Source: a bacterium
GTDB taxonomy: Bacteria > Dependentiae > Babeliae > Babeliales > RVW-14
Length of the DNA stretch: 31,846 nt
NCBI GenBank assembly: GCA_010027825.1
Contig: RGUK01000009.1
Location: 1 to 31,846 of the forward strand
Reading direction: 5' to 3'
Each line of letters begins with the position of its first letter. Within the stretch, counting starts at the first letter, position 1. Under the pieces are notes generated by a model. The model worked only from the letters and a program-made list of their open reading frames with translations, did no database searches and was not told the DNA's origin. This document shows, in pieces, positions 1 through 6,434 of this stretch. The position numbers and the translations under genes were made by a program.

Positions 1-67
1 GACCCGCGATGCCGTCTGCCGGTATGGTAAGTCAGCGGTCGCGGGCCGCTGATCGCTGGCGTTATGC
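1..67 (+). repeat. attC-like site, copy 1 (left part cut by window edge)
   Basis: Positions 1-54 repeat positions 406-459 with one mismatch. The copy ends in an R'-like box GTTATGC (61-67), the exact reverse complement of GCATAAC at 385-391. The L'-like arm at 39-56 reads TCGCGGGCCGCTGATCGC. Its reverse complement matches the L'' arm of copy 2 except for two extra bases there. This layout (R'', L'', spacer, L', R', with extrahelical bases) is that of integron attC sites. The assignment is inference from symmetry; no integron integrase is in the window. Confidence 0.5.
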
Positions 68-388
68 GTCGTACCGAGCAATTGCACTGCGTGCCTTTTC
101 CACAATGTCGCGCCGAACGTCGCTCTCGCAACATTTGATGCAGAACAGAATCGCGTCGCGTTCGTCGCTAGTCAGTTCAAGGCGATCAATTTCTGCCCGC
201 AATCCCAGCACCTCATCAAAGTCGGCCGCCGCTTCTGGCGCGTCATCGCGAAACGTGCAGCCGTCTAGGTGCGGAAGGCGGCCAATCTCGCAGCATGGGC
301 ATGTGTTGTGAATCATCTCACGCTCCAAGTTCATATTGGCAATCAGTCGCTTTTCGTTGAGTTTCGCGTATGGGCGGGGCTGTTGCAT
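62..388 (-). CDS. Small Cys-rich protein, putative integron-cassette gene
   Basis: A protein of about 108 aa, unrecognised. It has a CPCC motif near the N-terminus, then HLDGCTF, an acidic/Leu-rich middle, and a CIKCC motif, so metal binding is plausible. The gene fills the space between two attC-like sites: its stop codon lies inside the R' box of copy 1 and its start abuts the R'' box of copy 2. It runs opposite to the usual cassette orientation, which is known but less common. A GTG at 394 is an alternative start; neither start has a clear ribosome binding site. The opposite-strand ORF in the same span is low in protein character. I infer a cassette gene; the function is unknown. Confidence 0.5.
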   Translation of the reverse strand: MQQPRPYAKLNEKRLIANMNLEREMIHNTCPCCEIGRLPHLDGCTFRDDAPEAAADFDEVLGLRAEIDRLELTSDERDAILFCIKCCESDVRRDIVEKARSAIARYDA

Positions 389-470
389 AACCACGCGATG
401 CAGCGGACCCGCGATGCCGTCTGCCGGTATGGTAAGTCAGCGTTCGCGGGCCGCTGATCCTGCGTGTTCT
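385..470 (+). repeat. attC-like site, copy 2 (most complete)
   Basis: The R''-like box GCATAAC is at 385-391. The L'' arm GCGATGCAGCGGACCCGCGA is at 395-414. A spacer follows, then the L' arm TCGCGGGCCGCTGATC at 444-459. L' pairs with L'' over its whole length if G400 and A407 are left unpaired, as expected of attC extrahelical bases. The final R' box is degenerate here (around GTGTTCT, 464-470). The start of this motif translates as NHAMQRTR, a peptide tail I remember from many short planctomycete and verrucomicrobial hypothetical proteins. Confidence 0.5.
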
Positions 471-650
471 CTCAACGAATGATGCCGGTTACCGGAGTCC
501 GGCGCAGGCGTATAGCCCCTGCGGTGTCGCGTCGGTTGTGGGTTCAACCTTGGCCTAACGTCGCATCCCCCAACGGAAACCCGGAGAGGTGTACCGCCCA
601 GCGAGGGGCGGCCATGATTCACGTCGCGGGCTCCTGACTTTCAGACCCAT

Positions 651-725
651 GCTCCCGACTTTGCTGGTCAGGCTCCCGACTTTGCTGGTCAGGCTCCCGA
701 CTTTGCTGGTCAGGCTCCCGACTTT
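651..725. repeat. 21-bp tandem repeat, three full copies plus a partial
   Basis: The unit GCTCCCGACTTTGCTGGTCAG occurs at 651-671, 672-692 and 693-713 without mismatch, followed by a partial unit at 714-725. A degenerate copy lies just upstream near 630. Read on the minus strand it gives the heptad SKVGSLT. I remember this peptide as recurrent in planctomycete hypothetical proteins, but the surrounding frame does not look like a real gene. Confidence 0.85.
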
Positions 726-740
726 ATGCCTCCAAGAGAG

Positions 741-815
741 AACCACGCGATGCAGCGGACCCGCGAGGGCGTCGGTTGATTTGTTCATGGTCATAGGTCG
801 CGGGTCGCCGGCATC
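741..815 (+). repeat. attC-like site, copy 3 (degenerate)
   Basis: The 20-base L'' arm GCGATGCAGCGGACCCGCGA recurs exactly at 747-766, with the same flanking AACCAC. The matching arm at 798-806 (TCGCGGGTC) pairs only with its end, and no GTTRRRY box follows. The right end of the repeat seems cut off near the end of the phage-type operon. Confidence 0.45.
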
Positions 816-830
816 TTAATATTCAACTAT

Positions 831-1676
831 TTAATCATCTTCAGCGGCGGCGCTCGATTCTACGCTAGCCGCGTCCAACTTGTCGAACACGCGGCCCCGA
901 ACCTTCCGGCACATGCCGATGTGCTCGTCCATTAGTTCGCGCAGCGTGTCAAAATTGCTTTCAATCGCGTCGAAACTTTCACAGATGGCGTCATTAATTT
1001 TTGACGCCGGAGTGTTAACAATTTCGTCATAAATATTGTCTTTGTCTTCGCTCAACCAAAGACTCGTCGACCGCGTGATAAACCGCTGCTGATGATTAAT
1101 TAAATCTTGCAACTGCTGCTTGAGGCCTTTAGGCGCCTCGTGCGGGCGGCCTGCGCCGCTTTTGTTTTTGCCGCGCAATTCGTGAAGTTCGTGCGCCAAC
1201 GCCCGCGCCGTGTACGCTTCTTCCGCGCATTTCTTTTCGACGGCTTGCCGCTGTGCAAGATCGGGGATCTGCGACAAAAGCTGCACGTGCGATGTCGTCA
1301 ACCGCCACCGAGGTCGTTCAGGGCACCGCAAAGATAGCAATTTGTTAAGTGCACCCTCTTCAGGATATTGCTCAAAAATACTGATTGCGCTGCGAATGTG
1401 CTCGACGCTATATACCGGCGCAAACACGGAAATAATTACAGCTTCAGCGTCGATGTGTGCCGACCGCTGCTCGTCCGTTAAATACGTTTCAGGCTTGTCG
1501 CGCACAGAACAGATTAACTGCCCCACGCGCCAAATAGTCCGCACGCTTTCTTTTTGAATGTCAGAAAACAGCGAGTCAATTTCCTCAATAATATCGGCAA
1601 GGGCCGGCGCGATCTGACGCCCCTGTAAATCTGTTTGTTCAGCGCCGGTTGAAATTTCTTTCAATTCATTTGCCAT
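831..1676 (-). CDS. Hypothetical protein, DUF1016/ParB-associated style helical protein
   Basis: 281 aa, last gene of the replication operon. The start has a good Shine-Dalgarno (AAGGAG, 7 bases before ATG) and overlaps the stop of the upstream gene by 11 bases. The middle segment around residues 120-165 (LTTSHVQLLSQIP, then a Glu/Ala-rich helix) resembles the helical domain seen in DUF1016 (YhcG) N-terminal regions and in some ParB-like proteins. That resemblance is from memory and weak. A basic, Gly-rich hinge (RGKNKSGAGRP) follows, then a long helical C-terminal half with an acidic end (AAAEDD). No catalytic motif is visible. Position next to recombination genes suggests a DNA-related role; that is inference. 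Confidence 0.55.
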   Translation of the reverse strand: MANELKEISTGAEQTDLQGRQIAPALADIIEEIDSLFSDIQKESVRTIWRVGQLICSVRDKPETYLTDEQRSAHIDAEAVIISVFAPVYSVEHIRSAISIFEQYPEEGALNKLLSLRCPERPRWRLTTSHVQLLSQIPDLAQRQAVEKKCAEEAYTARALAHELHELRGKNKSGAGRPHEAPKGLKQQLQDLINHQQRFITRSTSLWLSEDKDNIYDEIVNTPASKINDAICESFDAIESNFDTLRELMDEHIGMCRKVRGRVFDKLDAASVESSAAAEDD

Positions 1677-2835
1677 GTTTTCTCCTTAAATATTCGTTAT
1701 CCAAATCCGGCAACAATAAACGCATTGCTGAGGTCTGCAGTAAATCGCGGTACGTAGCGTACTCATTGCGCGCAAAACGAGTCATAGCGCACACAAGATC
1801 AAACAGATTTCTGCGTTTAAGCGCAGACTCTGTATAGACGTCTATTAAATCTTTTGGTTTGGCGTCGCAGCCAACGAGCAGCGCATTTCTAGCCAACTCT
1901 AAAGCCAAACTGTTCGGTATTTTGAGTTTATGTAGATACTCGCTGCAACGTTGTAATGCGGCGTTAAAATCGGTTTTGTCGTCAGTGGCGCCGAGATTAC
2001 TATTTGAAAGTTTTTCTATTTGCGCCGCCAATGCCGCCATGTCAATTGTTCGGCTTGCAGCTTTACGTACCATGACAGAAGCGCGCCCTAAAATATCTGA
2101 GCCCATGTGAATGAGCTTAGAGACTTTTGTTGCGCTTTCTATTGCCGGGCCGAAACGTGTAAACAAACATAGCGTGGCTTTGGCTGCGTAGCCGCCGTCT
2201 TCGCGATTCGAAAAATACCAGCCGGGAGCAAAAAAATGCTGCCCGTTAGGCCCTACGTTTGAAAGCTTTACCGTCGGGTCAATGTAAAACACACGCAATT
2301 CTCGCCCTATAATTTCAGCGCGAAAAAATTGGGCTTGCGGTTGCGCGCTTTCTAACTCGGCTCGAATCATGTCAAAAAACGCGGTATTTTCAAGCATGCG
2401 ATGATCGAGGCCGAGAAAACCCTCAATCGCCTGTTCCGCGTGATTTACTAGCAACGTCCGTTCGCGTATAGCGTCGAATCGGACGCGCAACGCTGTGTTG
2501 TAGATGCCAACAGCGGCCGGAATGTCAACCGGTCTATCTTCCGAATTTGAGCTGTGCCGCGTTTCGCCGGCCAACTCGTTAAACATTAAGAGCAACCCGG
2601 CGCTTAAAATTTTGGCTAACGCGTCAAACCCTATAGAGTTAAACCTGTAACCGGTTTCAGACAACGTGCCCGCGGCAGACATTAGTAACTGATTTTCATC
2701 AACAACCGGCACGCATTCGGTATGCGCGGCACGATCGCTTAAAAAATCCCGGCACTCGTCGGCCTGGCTCGACGAAAACTGAAGCGCAACAACCGGAACA
2801 AAAACGCTGCGACTATTTTGCGCGGCAGGAGGCAT
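1666..2835 (-). CDS. DUF932-like phage/plasmid protein
   Basis: 389 aa. The order of blocks recalls the DUF932 (phage/plasmid-like TIGR03299) family. An N-terminal region has VPVVDENQLL. A central helical part contains LLVNHAEQAIEGFLGL. Then comes FFRAEIIGRELRVFYIDP, followed by the FAPGWYFSNREDGGYAAK block, which matches the family's conserved stretch of ISNSE type before a segment on surface loops. Family members occur on phages and plasmids beside recombination or SSB genes; their biochemical role is unclear. The gene starts 13 bases after the upstream stop and overlaps the next gene by 11 bases, so it is translated within the operon. The assignment rests on recalled motif order only. Confidence 0.5.
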   Translation of the reverse strand: MPPAAQNSRSVFVPVVALQFSSSQADECRDFLSDRAAHTECVPVVDENQLLMSAAGTLSETGYRFNSIGFDALAKILSAGLLLMFNELAGETRHSSNSEDRPVDIPAAVGIYNTALRVRFDAIRERTLLVNHAEQAIEGFLGLDHRMLENTAFFDMIRAELESAQPQAQFFRAEIIGRELRVFYIDPTVKLSNVGPNGQHFFAPGWYFSNREDGGYAAKATLCLFTRFGPAIESATKVSKLIHMGSDILGRASVMVRKAASRTIDMAALAAQIEKLSNSNLGATDDKTDFNAALQRCSEYLHKLKIPNSLALELARNALLVGCDAKPKDLIDVYTESALKRRNLFDLVCAMTRFARNEYATYRDLLQTSAMRLLLPDLDNEYLRRKHGK

Positions 2836-2847
2836 GTTTTGCTCGGT

Positions 2848-3399
2848 TTACGACGGATTACATGTATACCAGTCGGGCCCAATGGCTGCAAATAAAGACA
2901 CGGTGGATTCGACGGCCAGTACCGAATTATTTACCCGCAATGTCCAACGCACTCCAGATTCGTCGCACATTGAATTAAGATTGTGCGCGCAGTACATCGT
3001 GCGCACAACCGGAAAAACAAATACGAACGCCTTGCGCTCATCAATAGCTTGAGCGTGCAAACTTCTAATCACAGCCTTCGCCAGCCGATTTTTATCGACC
3101 GGTTTAAACATGTCAACTATCGTTAATTCGTGTAATTTAGGGATGCGCCGGCCGCACAGTCGCGCAGGAAAACTAAACGAATTGTTGAACCAGCTGAAGT
3201 TTAAATTTTGATGCCCGGTTGCGTTCCGGCATTCGTTTACAAATTGTCTCCAGCCTTTAACCGCAATTCCGCACTCGCGAAAAACGCGTTTAATCGTGCG
3301 CTCTTCGTAAGCCAGCTGCCGCTGCTCCCTAGCTGACTCCGCAGCTTCGCTATTTTCGTTAAACAGTTCGCCAAAAAACTGGTCGCGATCTAGCGTCAA
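2848..3399 (-). CDS. Hypothetical protein in recombinase operon
   Basis: 183 aa, unrecognised. The start is TTG, overlapping the TGA of the recombinase gene (TTGA, 3396-3399), with an AGGAG immediately upstream; spacing is short. The N-terminus is acidic and helical (ELFNENSEAAESAREQRQ). The middle has Trp/Phe-rich strands (NFSWFNNSFSFPARLCG). The C-terminal half contains Cys-His clusters (YCAHNLNSMCDESG) without a clean zinc-finger spacing. Tight coupling to the recombinase suggests an accessory or mediator role, which cannot be shown from the sequence. Confidence 0.6.
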   Translation of the reverse strand: MTLDRDQFFGELFNENSEAAESAREQRQLAYEERTIKRVFRECGIAVKGWRQFVNECRNATGHQNLNFSWFNNSFSFPARLCGRRIPKLHELTIVDMFKPVDKNRLAKAVIRSLHAQAIDERKAFVFVFPVVRTMYCAHNLNSMCDESGVRWTLRVNNSVLAVESTVSLFAAIGPDWYTCNPS

Positions 3400-4760
3400 C
3401 TTACTTCTCCTAGCGGGTCAAGATCAGACGGCAGAAGACTTGTAACAGCGCTAGCAGCGGCCATCAACTCGGGAACATCGGTCATCTCGCGCTTTTTCAA
3501 TTCTTCCATGACTTGCTCACGGTATTTGCGCGCCGGGTCGCACACCGTGTATTCATTGATTCCGAGCAATCCGTGCAGCAACCCGATAATTTTTTTGTTG
3601 CTTTCAAGCGCGATCGACGCCTCGACTTCGGACACCGCGTCTTGCTTTGAAATTCCTAACGCTGTTGAATAAACCAGCGGCGTATCGGAATTTTTAGTGC
3701 CGTGCTTGTACTCTAAATCGCACACCTGCCGCAAAAGTCCCGGAAGCTTGGGATCCATGCCGGGCGGCAATTTGCCCTCGGAACTCTGCAACTCCATCAG
3801 CAACCGAATAGACGCTGTGTGCCAGTCCCAAAAATGAAATTGCTGATTACGGTATGTTTCATTTCCGTCCGCGTCAGTACCGGCAATAATTTCGTTATAC
3901 CACAGTAAATTGACGACAATTTTTCGGCCCGGCGCACCCAGATTGTTTTTCGTGGCGACGATGCGCACCGATTGTCCTTCATACCGACCAGTAATATTCT
4001 TTGTCGACGCTTTCGACATATCAAGAATTAACGTCGGGTAATAATCTAGGCTAGCGCCGCCGGGGGCGTACTTTTTCGGCGGGCCAAAGCCGCTGGCGTT
4101 AATTTCTTCTTTCAAATGATTTGTAGCCACAAACGCAATCGGATAATGACGTAACGTAGGCACAAGCGCTGTGCGCATAAAATCCGACAAATTGCGCGCC
4201 AAATACGGATGTCCCGCTGCTGCATGTCCTTCGTCTGCTACCTTTTCAACGCGGCGATCGACCTCCACCGCCGAGATCGAGTCAACGCCGATGCAAACCG
4301 GAATTGCCCGCGCAGCCGCGTCGATCTGTTTGTGAATAGCCTGACAAAACCCCATGTACTTTTTTTGCCACTCTTCAACACTCGCGGCTGTTGTAACTTT
4401 TGTTCGGGCCATGTACTGCGGGTTGTGGCCGAAAATACCAGCCAACATCGTCGGACTGCCTTTATTTTCGGTGTCGATCATGACGGCGCCGCCGCCATAT
4501 AAATGAAACCACCGCATGATTTCAGTTAACATGGCAGATTTACCGGCGCTGAACTCACCGCGCAATTGCGTAAAACGCGACAGCGGAAAAATGTTGGCCT
4601 GCAACAGATAGCGGGCAGACAACGCCGGCAGCGGCAAACCAATAAGCGGGTCGTTATCTTCCGCTGTGGCTTTTAATACTTCAGAAATTACAGGATGTTC
4701 GTCTGCCCGGGAGTACGCCGAGTCCTGTTCAGCTAGATTGTCTTTTTTCTTTTTGCCCAT
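3396..4760 (-). CDS. RecA/UvsX-like recombinase
   Basis: 454 aa counted from the ATG at 4760; a GTG at 4769 is in frame, but the GGTGA covering it is the likely Shine-Dalgarno for 4760. Numbering here includes the GTG. Walker A is GEFSAGKS (71-78). The acidic pair in MIDTENKG (97-104) corresponds to the RecA catalytic Glu region. Walker B is PVCIGVDSIS (D163), followed by the FVATNHLKE strand. RecA-family recombinases coat ssDNA and drive strand invasion; T4 UvsX uses this for origin-independent replication. The neighbours (UvsW-like helicase, SbcCD, polymerase) support that role over a DnaB- or RadA-type ATPase. A lysine-rich N-terminus and a long C-terminal extension (about 310-457) are not typical RecA domains. 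Confidence 0.82.
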   Translation of the reverse strand: MGKKKKDNLAEQDSAYSRADEHPVISEVLKATAEDNDPLIGLPLPALSARYLLQANIFPLSRFTQLRGEFSAGKSAMLTEIMRWFHLYGGGAVMIDTENKGSPTMLAGIFGHNPQYMARTKVTTAASVEEWQKKYMGFCQAIHKQIDAAARAIPVCIGVDSISAVEVDRRVEKVADEGHAAAGHPYLARNLSDFMRTALVPTLRHYPIAFVATNHLKEEINASGFGPPKKYAPGGASLDYYPTLILDMSKASTKNITGRYEGQSVRIVATKNNLGAPGRKIVVNLLWYNEIIAGTDADGNETYRNQQFHFWDWHTASIRLLMELQSSEGKLPPGMDPKLPGLLRQVCDLEYKHGTKNSDTPLVYSTALGISKQDAVSEVEASIALESNKKIIGLLHGLLGINEYTVCDPARKYREQVMEELKKREMTDVPELMAAASAVTSLLPSDLDPLGEVS

Positions 4761-4796
4761 TATTTTCACCAGAAAGAAAAGGATGATGTAGATACT

Positions 4797-4852
4797 CGCG
4801 CGGGCCGATTCTGACGCGATGCAAATCGCTCAGATGGCTGTCGGCCCGCGCG
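4797..4852 (-). promoter_or_regulatory. Stem-loop in leader of the recombinase gene
   Basis: A perfect 12-bp inverted repeat, CGCGCGGGCCGA at 4797-4808 and TCGGCCCGCGCG at 4841-4852, encloses a smaller hairpin GCGAT/ATCGC. It lies in the 99-base gap between the upstream stop and the recombinase start. On the minus strand no U-run follows directly, so it is more likely an RNA processing, stability or translational-control element than an intrinsic terminator. That role is inference. Confidence 0.5.
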
Positions 4853-4868
4853 GTAAACGGCCAACAAA

Positions 4869-6305
4869 CTATTTATTCGCCGCAGCCCGGGCCTTAGCCC
4901 GGGCAAGAATTTCCGCCGAAGACGGTTTACCGGCGGCGTTAGCGCTAGCCGCCGCAGAAGGCGGCGGCGGCGGCGGCGCAAAACTTGCTCCGGGCACCGC
5001 AGCCGGCTTGCTAGACGGCGCAGAAAAAATGTCCGTCAGGCCCGCAGAATCTTCAGCAGACAGCTCTTCAGGCGGCGGATCCCACGGCGCAGGCGGAGCT
5101 TTTGGCGCCGTTTCTCGGCTCGCGACGGGAATAGCCGGACTGCTTGAAAACTGCCCGTCATCGTCAGCCGTTTCGCCCACAAACGCCGTCGTGGTGTTGC
5201 GGGGAATGTGGCGGGCGTACTGCGGATGCTCACGCCACGCAAAATCCAAGATTTCCCGCGGAAAACGAGAGGCCAGAATTTCCGCTTGCTCGTCATACGA
5301 CGGCACATAAAGCTGGTCGTCCCACGAAACAGTTTCCGCCACAATTCGTTCCGCGTACGGTTCAAGATTAATTTCTTGCCCGTTATACGTTTCGTGAATA
5401 ACGGCAAAATGCGTAAAACTGCTCCGCGCCGGAGGATAGCCTACAATCAGCGGATTACTCTGCTGAATGTAAGACGGCACCTGTACGCCGGTAATACCAG
5501 CCGCCGACAAAGCCATACGATTCTTGCCGTCAGAATTCTTATAATCATCCGGCAAAAACGTAATAAGCTTTGCGCCGCTAAACGACAACATATCGCCCGA
5601 CGCGAACTCGTGCGTACGCTCGTCCTGTACTCGCAAAGCAGACAGCAACGAACTGGCCGCACTCGTCTTCAGGCCGACAATACGCGCGTGCCGTTTGCGC
5701 GCTAACTTATCCTCGCCAGCGGCGTCGAATGGGCCGAGAGCCGTACGTCCGGCGTCGTTCAAAAACACAAGGCCCGCCGAAACGAACAAAATCTGTTCGG
5801 CTTTCTTGAGCGAACCAACATGCGAATCTTTCGCAAACGTATTGGACAGCAAGTCATCGCACAGCCGGCCGAGTACGGGGTGTGCAACACCGTTTTTACT
5901 GTTCGACGAATTGCGATACACGACGTTTCGCAGCACGTGATACGGGCTGTCGTACAGCGAAATTTCTGGATTGCCGTCGTGAATAATAAAACAGACGCCG
6001 GGGTTGCCAACCCAGTGCGCACACGTTACCAACCGACACCAGTCGCCGAAAGTGCCGTCGGTCGCCCGAAATTCGACAAACTGCTGATTTTTAACGTCAG
6101 CGGGCGTCGAATAAATCGGCAAAAGTCGCAGGCAGAGCCCGTGCGAAAACAAATCAGCGCCGGACGCGATTAGAATGCCGTCGCCGCCCTGCTGGCTGTA
6201 CATGTAATTGCTTTTACGTGCAGCATTGCCAGCCAGCGAGATATTGTGTTTCTTGCGAAACTCGGGATCAACAGCAGCAAGATTTTGAGATTCATAACGC
6301 GGCAT
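4869..6305 (-). CDS. Candidate ssDNA-binding protein (gp32-like role)
   Basis: 478 aa. I do not recognise the family by sequence. Residues 1 to about 370 form a mixed, probably globular region with many aromatic and beta-prone stretches. The rest is low complexity: acidic and Pro-rich (PPPEELSAEDSAGL), a run of six Pro, Ala-rich sequence, then a basic helix ending ARAKARAAANK. A folded core with a disordered acidic tail, and placement exactly between the DNA polymerase and the UvsX-like recombinase, is what a phage SSB would show; T4 gp32 works with UvsX. The Shine-Dalgarno AGGAG at 6315-6319 is well placed. The usual SSB tip (DDxxF) is absent. The function is inference. Confidence 0.45.
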   Translation of the reverse strand: MPRYESQNLAAVDPEFRKKHNISLAGNAARKSNYMYSQQGGDGILIASGADLFSHGLCLRLLPIYSTPADVKNQQFVEFRATDGTFGDWCRLVTCAHWVGNPGVCFIIHDGNPEISLYDSPYHVLRNVVYRNSSNSKNGVAHPVLGRLCDDLLSNTFAKDSHVGSLKKAEQILFVSAGLVFLNDAGRTALGPFDAAGEDKLARKRHARIVGLKTSAASSLLSALRVQDERTHEFASGDMLSFSGAKLITFLPDDYKNSDGKNRMALSAAGITGVQVPSYIQQSNPLIVGYPPARSSFTHFAVIHETYNGQEINLEPYAERIVAETVSWDDQLYVPSYDEQAEILASRFPREILDFAWREHPQYARHIPRNTTTAFVGETADDDGQFSSSPAIPVASRETAPKAPPAPWDPPPEELSAEDSAGLTDIFSAPSSKPAAVPGASFAPPPPPPSAAASANAAGKPSSAEILARAKARAAANK

Positions 6306-6434
6306 AATTGCGTTCTCCTAATTATGGGGTTTTAATAACCCCGGGTTAAAAATAGAGACATCTTAGTCTCTGACCTTGACCAACCGCGGTTGGCTGGCCC
6401 GAGCATACCATATGCGGCAAAAAAGTCTAGCGAG
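6306..6434 (-). promoter_or_regulatory. Structured intergenic leader (three inverted repeats)
   Basis: Between the polymerase stop and the putative SSB start are three symmetric elements: a 14-bp perfect palindrome CCAACCGCGGTTGG (6380-6393), a hairpin AGAGAC/GTCTCT (6354-6371) followed on the minus strand by ATTTTT, and a hairpin GGGGTT/AACCCC (6326-6342) only a few bases upstream of the Shine-Dalgarno. The middle one could be a weak terminator or attenuator. The last could occlude the ribosome site. The palindrome could be an operator. Confidence 0.5.

Larger units (their letters stand above)
460..830. other. Non-coding interval with repeats, no convincing gene
   Basis: I see no credible gene here. 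Short ORFs on both strands are translations of the 21-bp tandem repeat or of the attC-like repeats. The interval also holds a small inverted repeat CCGCCC/GGGCGG near 595-612. The phage-type operon ends at 831 with no obvious intrinsic terminator. Base composition and repeat content change at about 815-830, so this may be a boundary between different DNAs. Confidence 0.5.

Noticed and set aside
651..725. CRISPR array
   Set aside because: The 21-bp units are contiguous with no spacers, and no cas genes are present.
555..794. 79-codon protein with SKVGSLT heptads
   Set aside because: It is just the tandem repeat flanked by repeat-derived sequence, with no ribosome site.
4819..5310. 163-codon plus-strand ORF
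   Set aside because: It is antisense of the low-complexity tail of the SSB candidate and Ala/Gly-rich without domain character.
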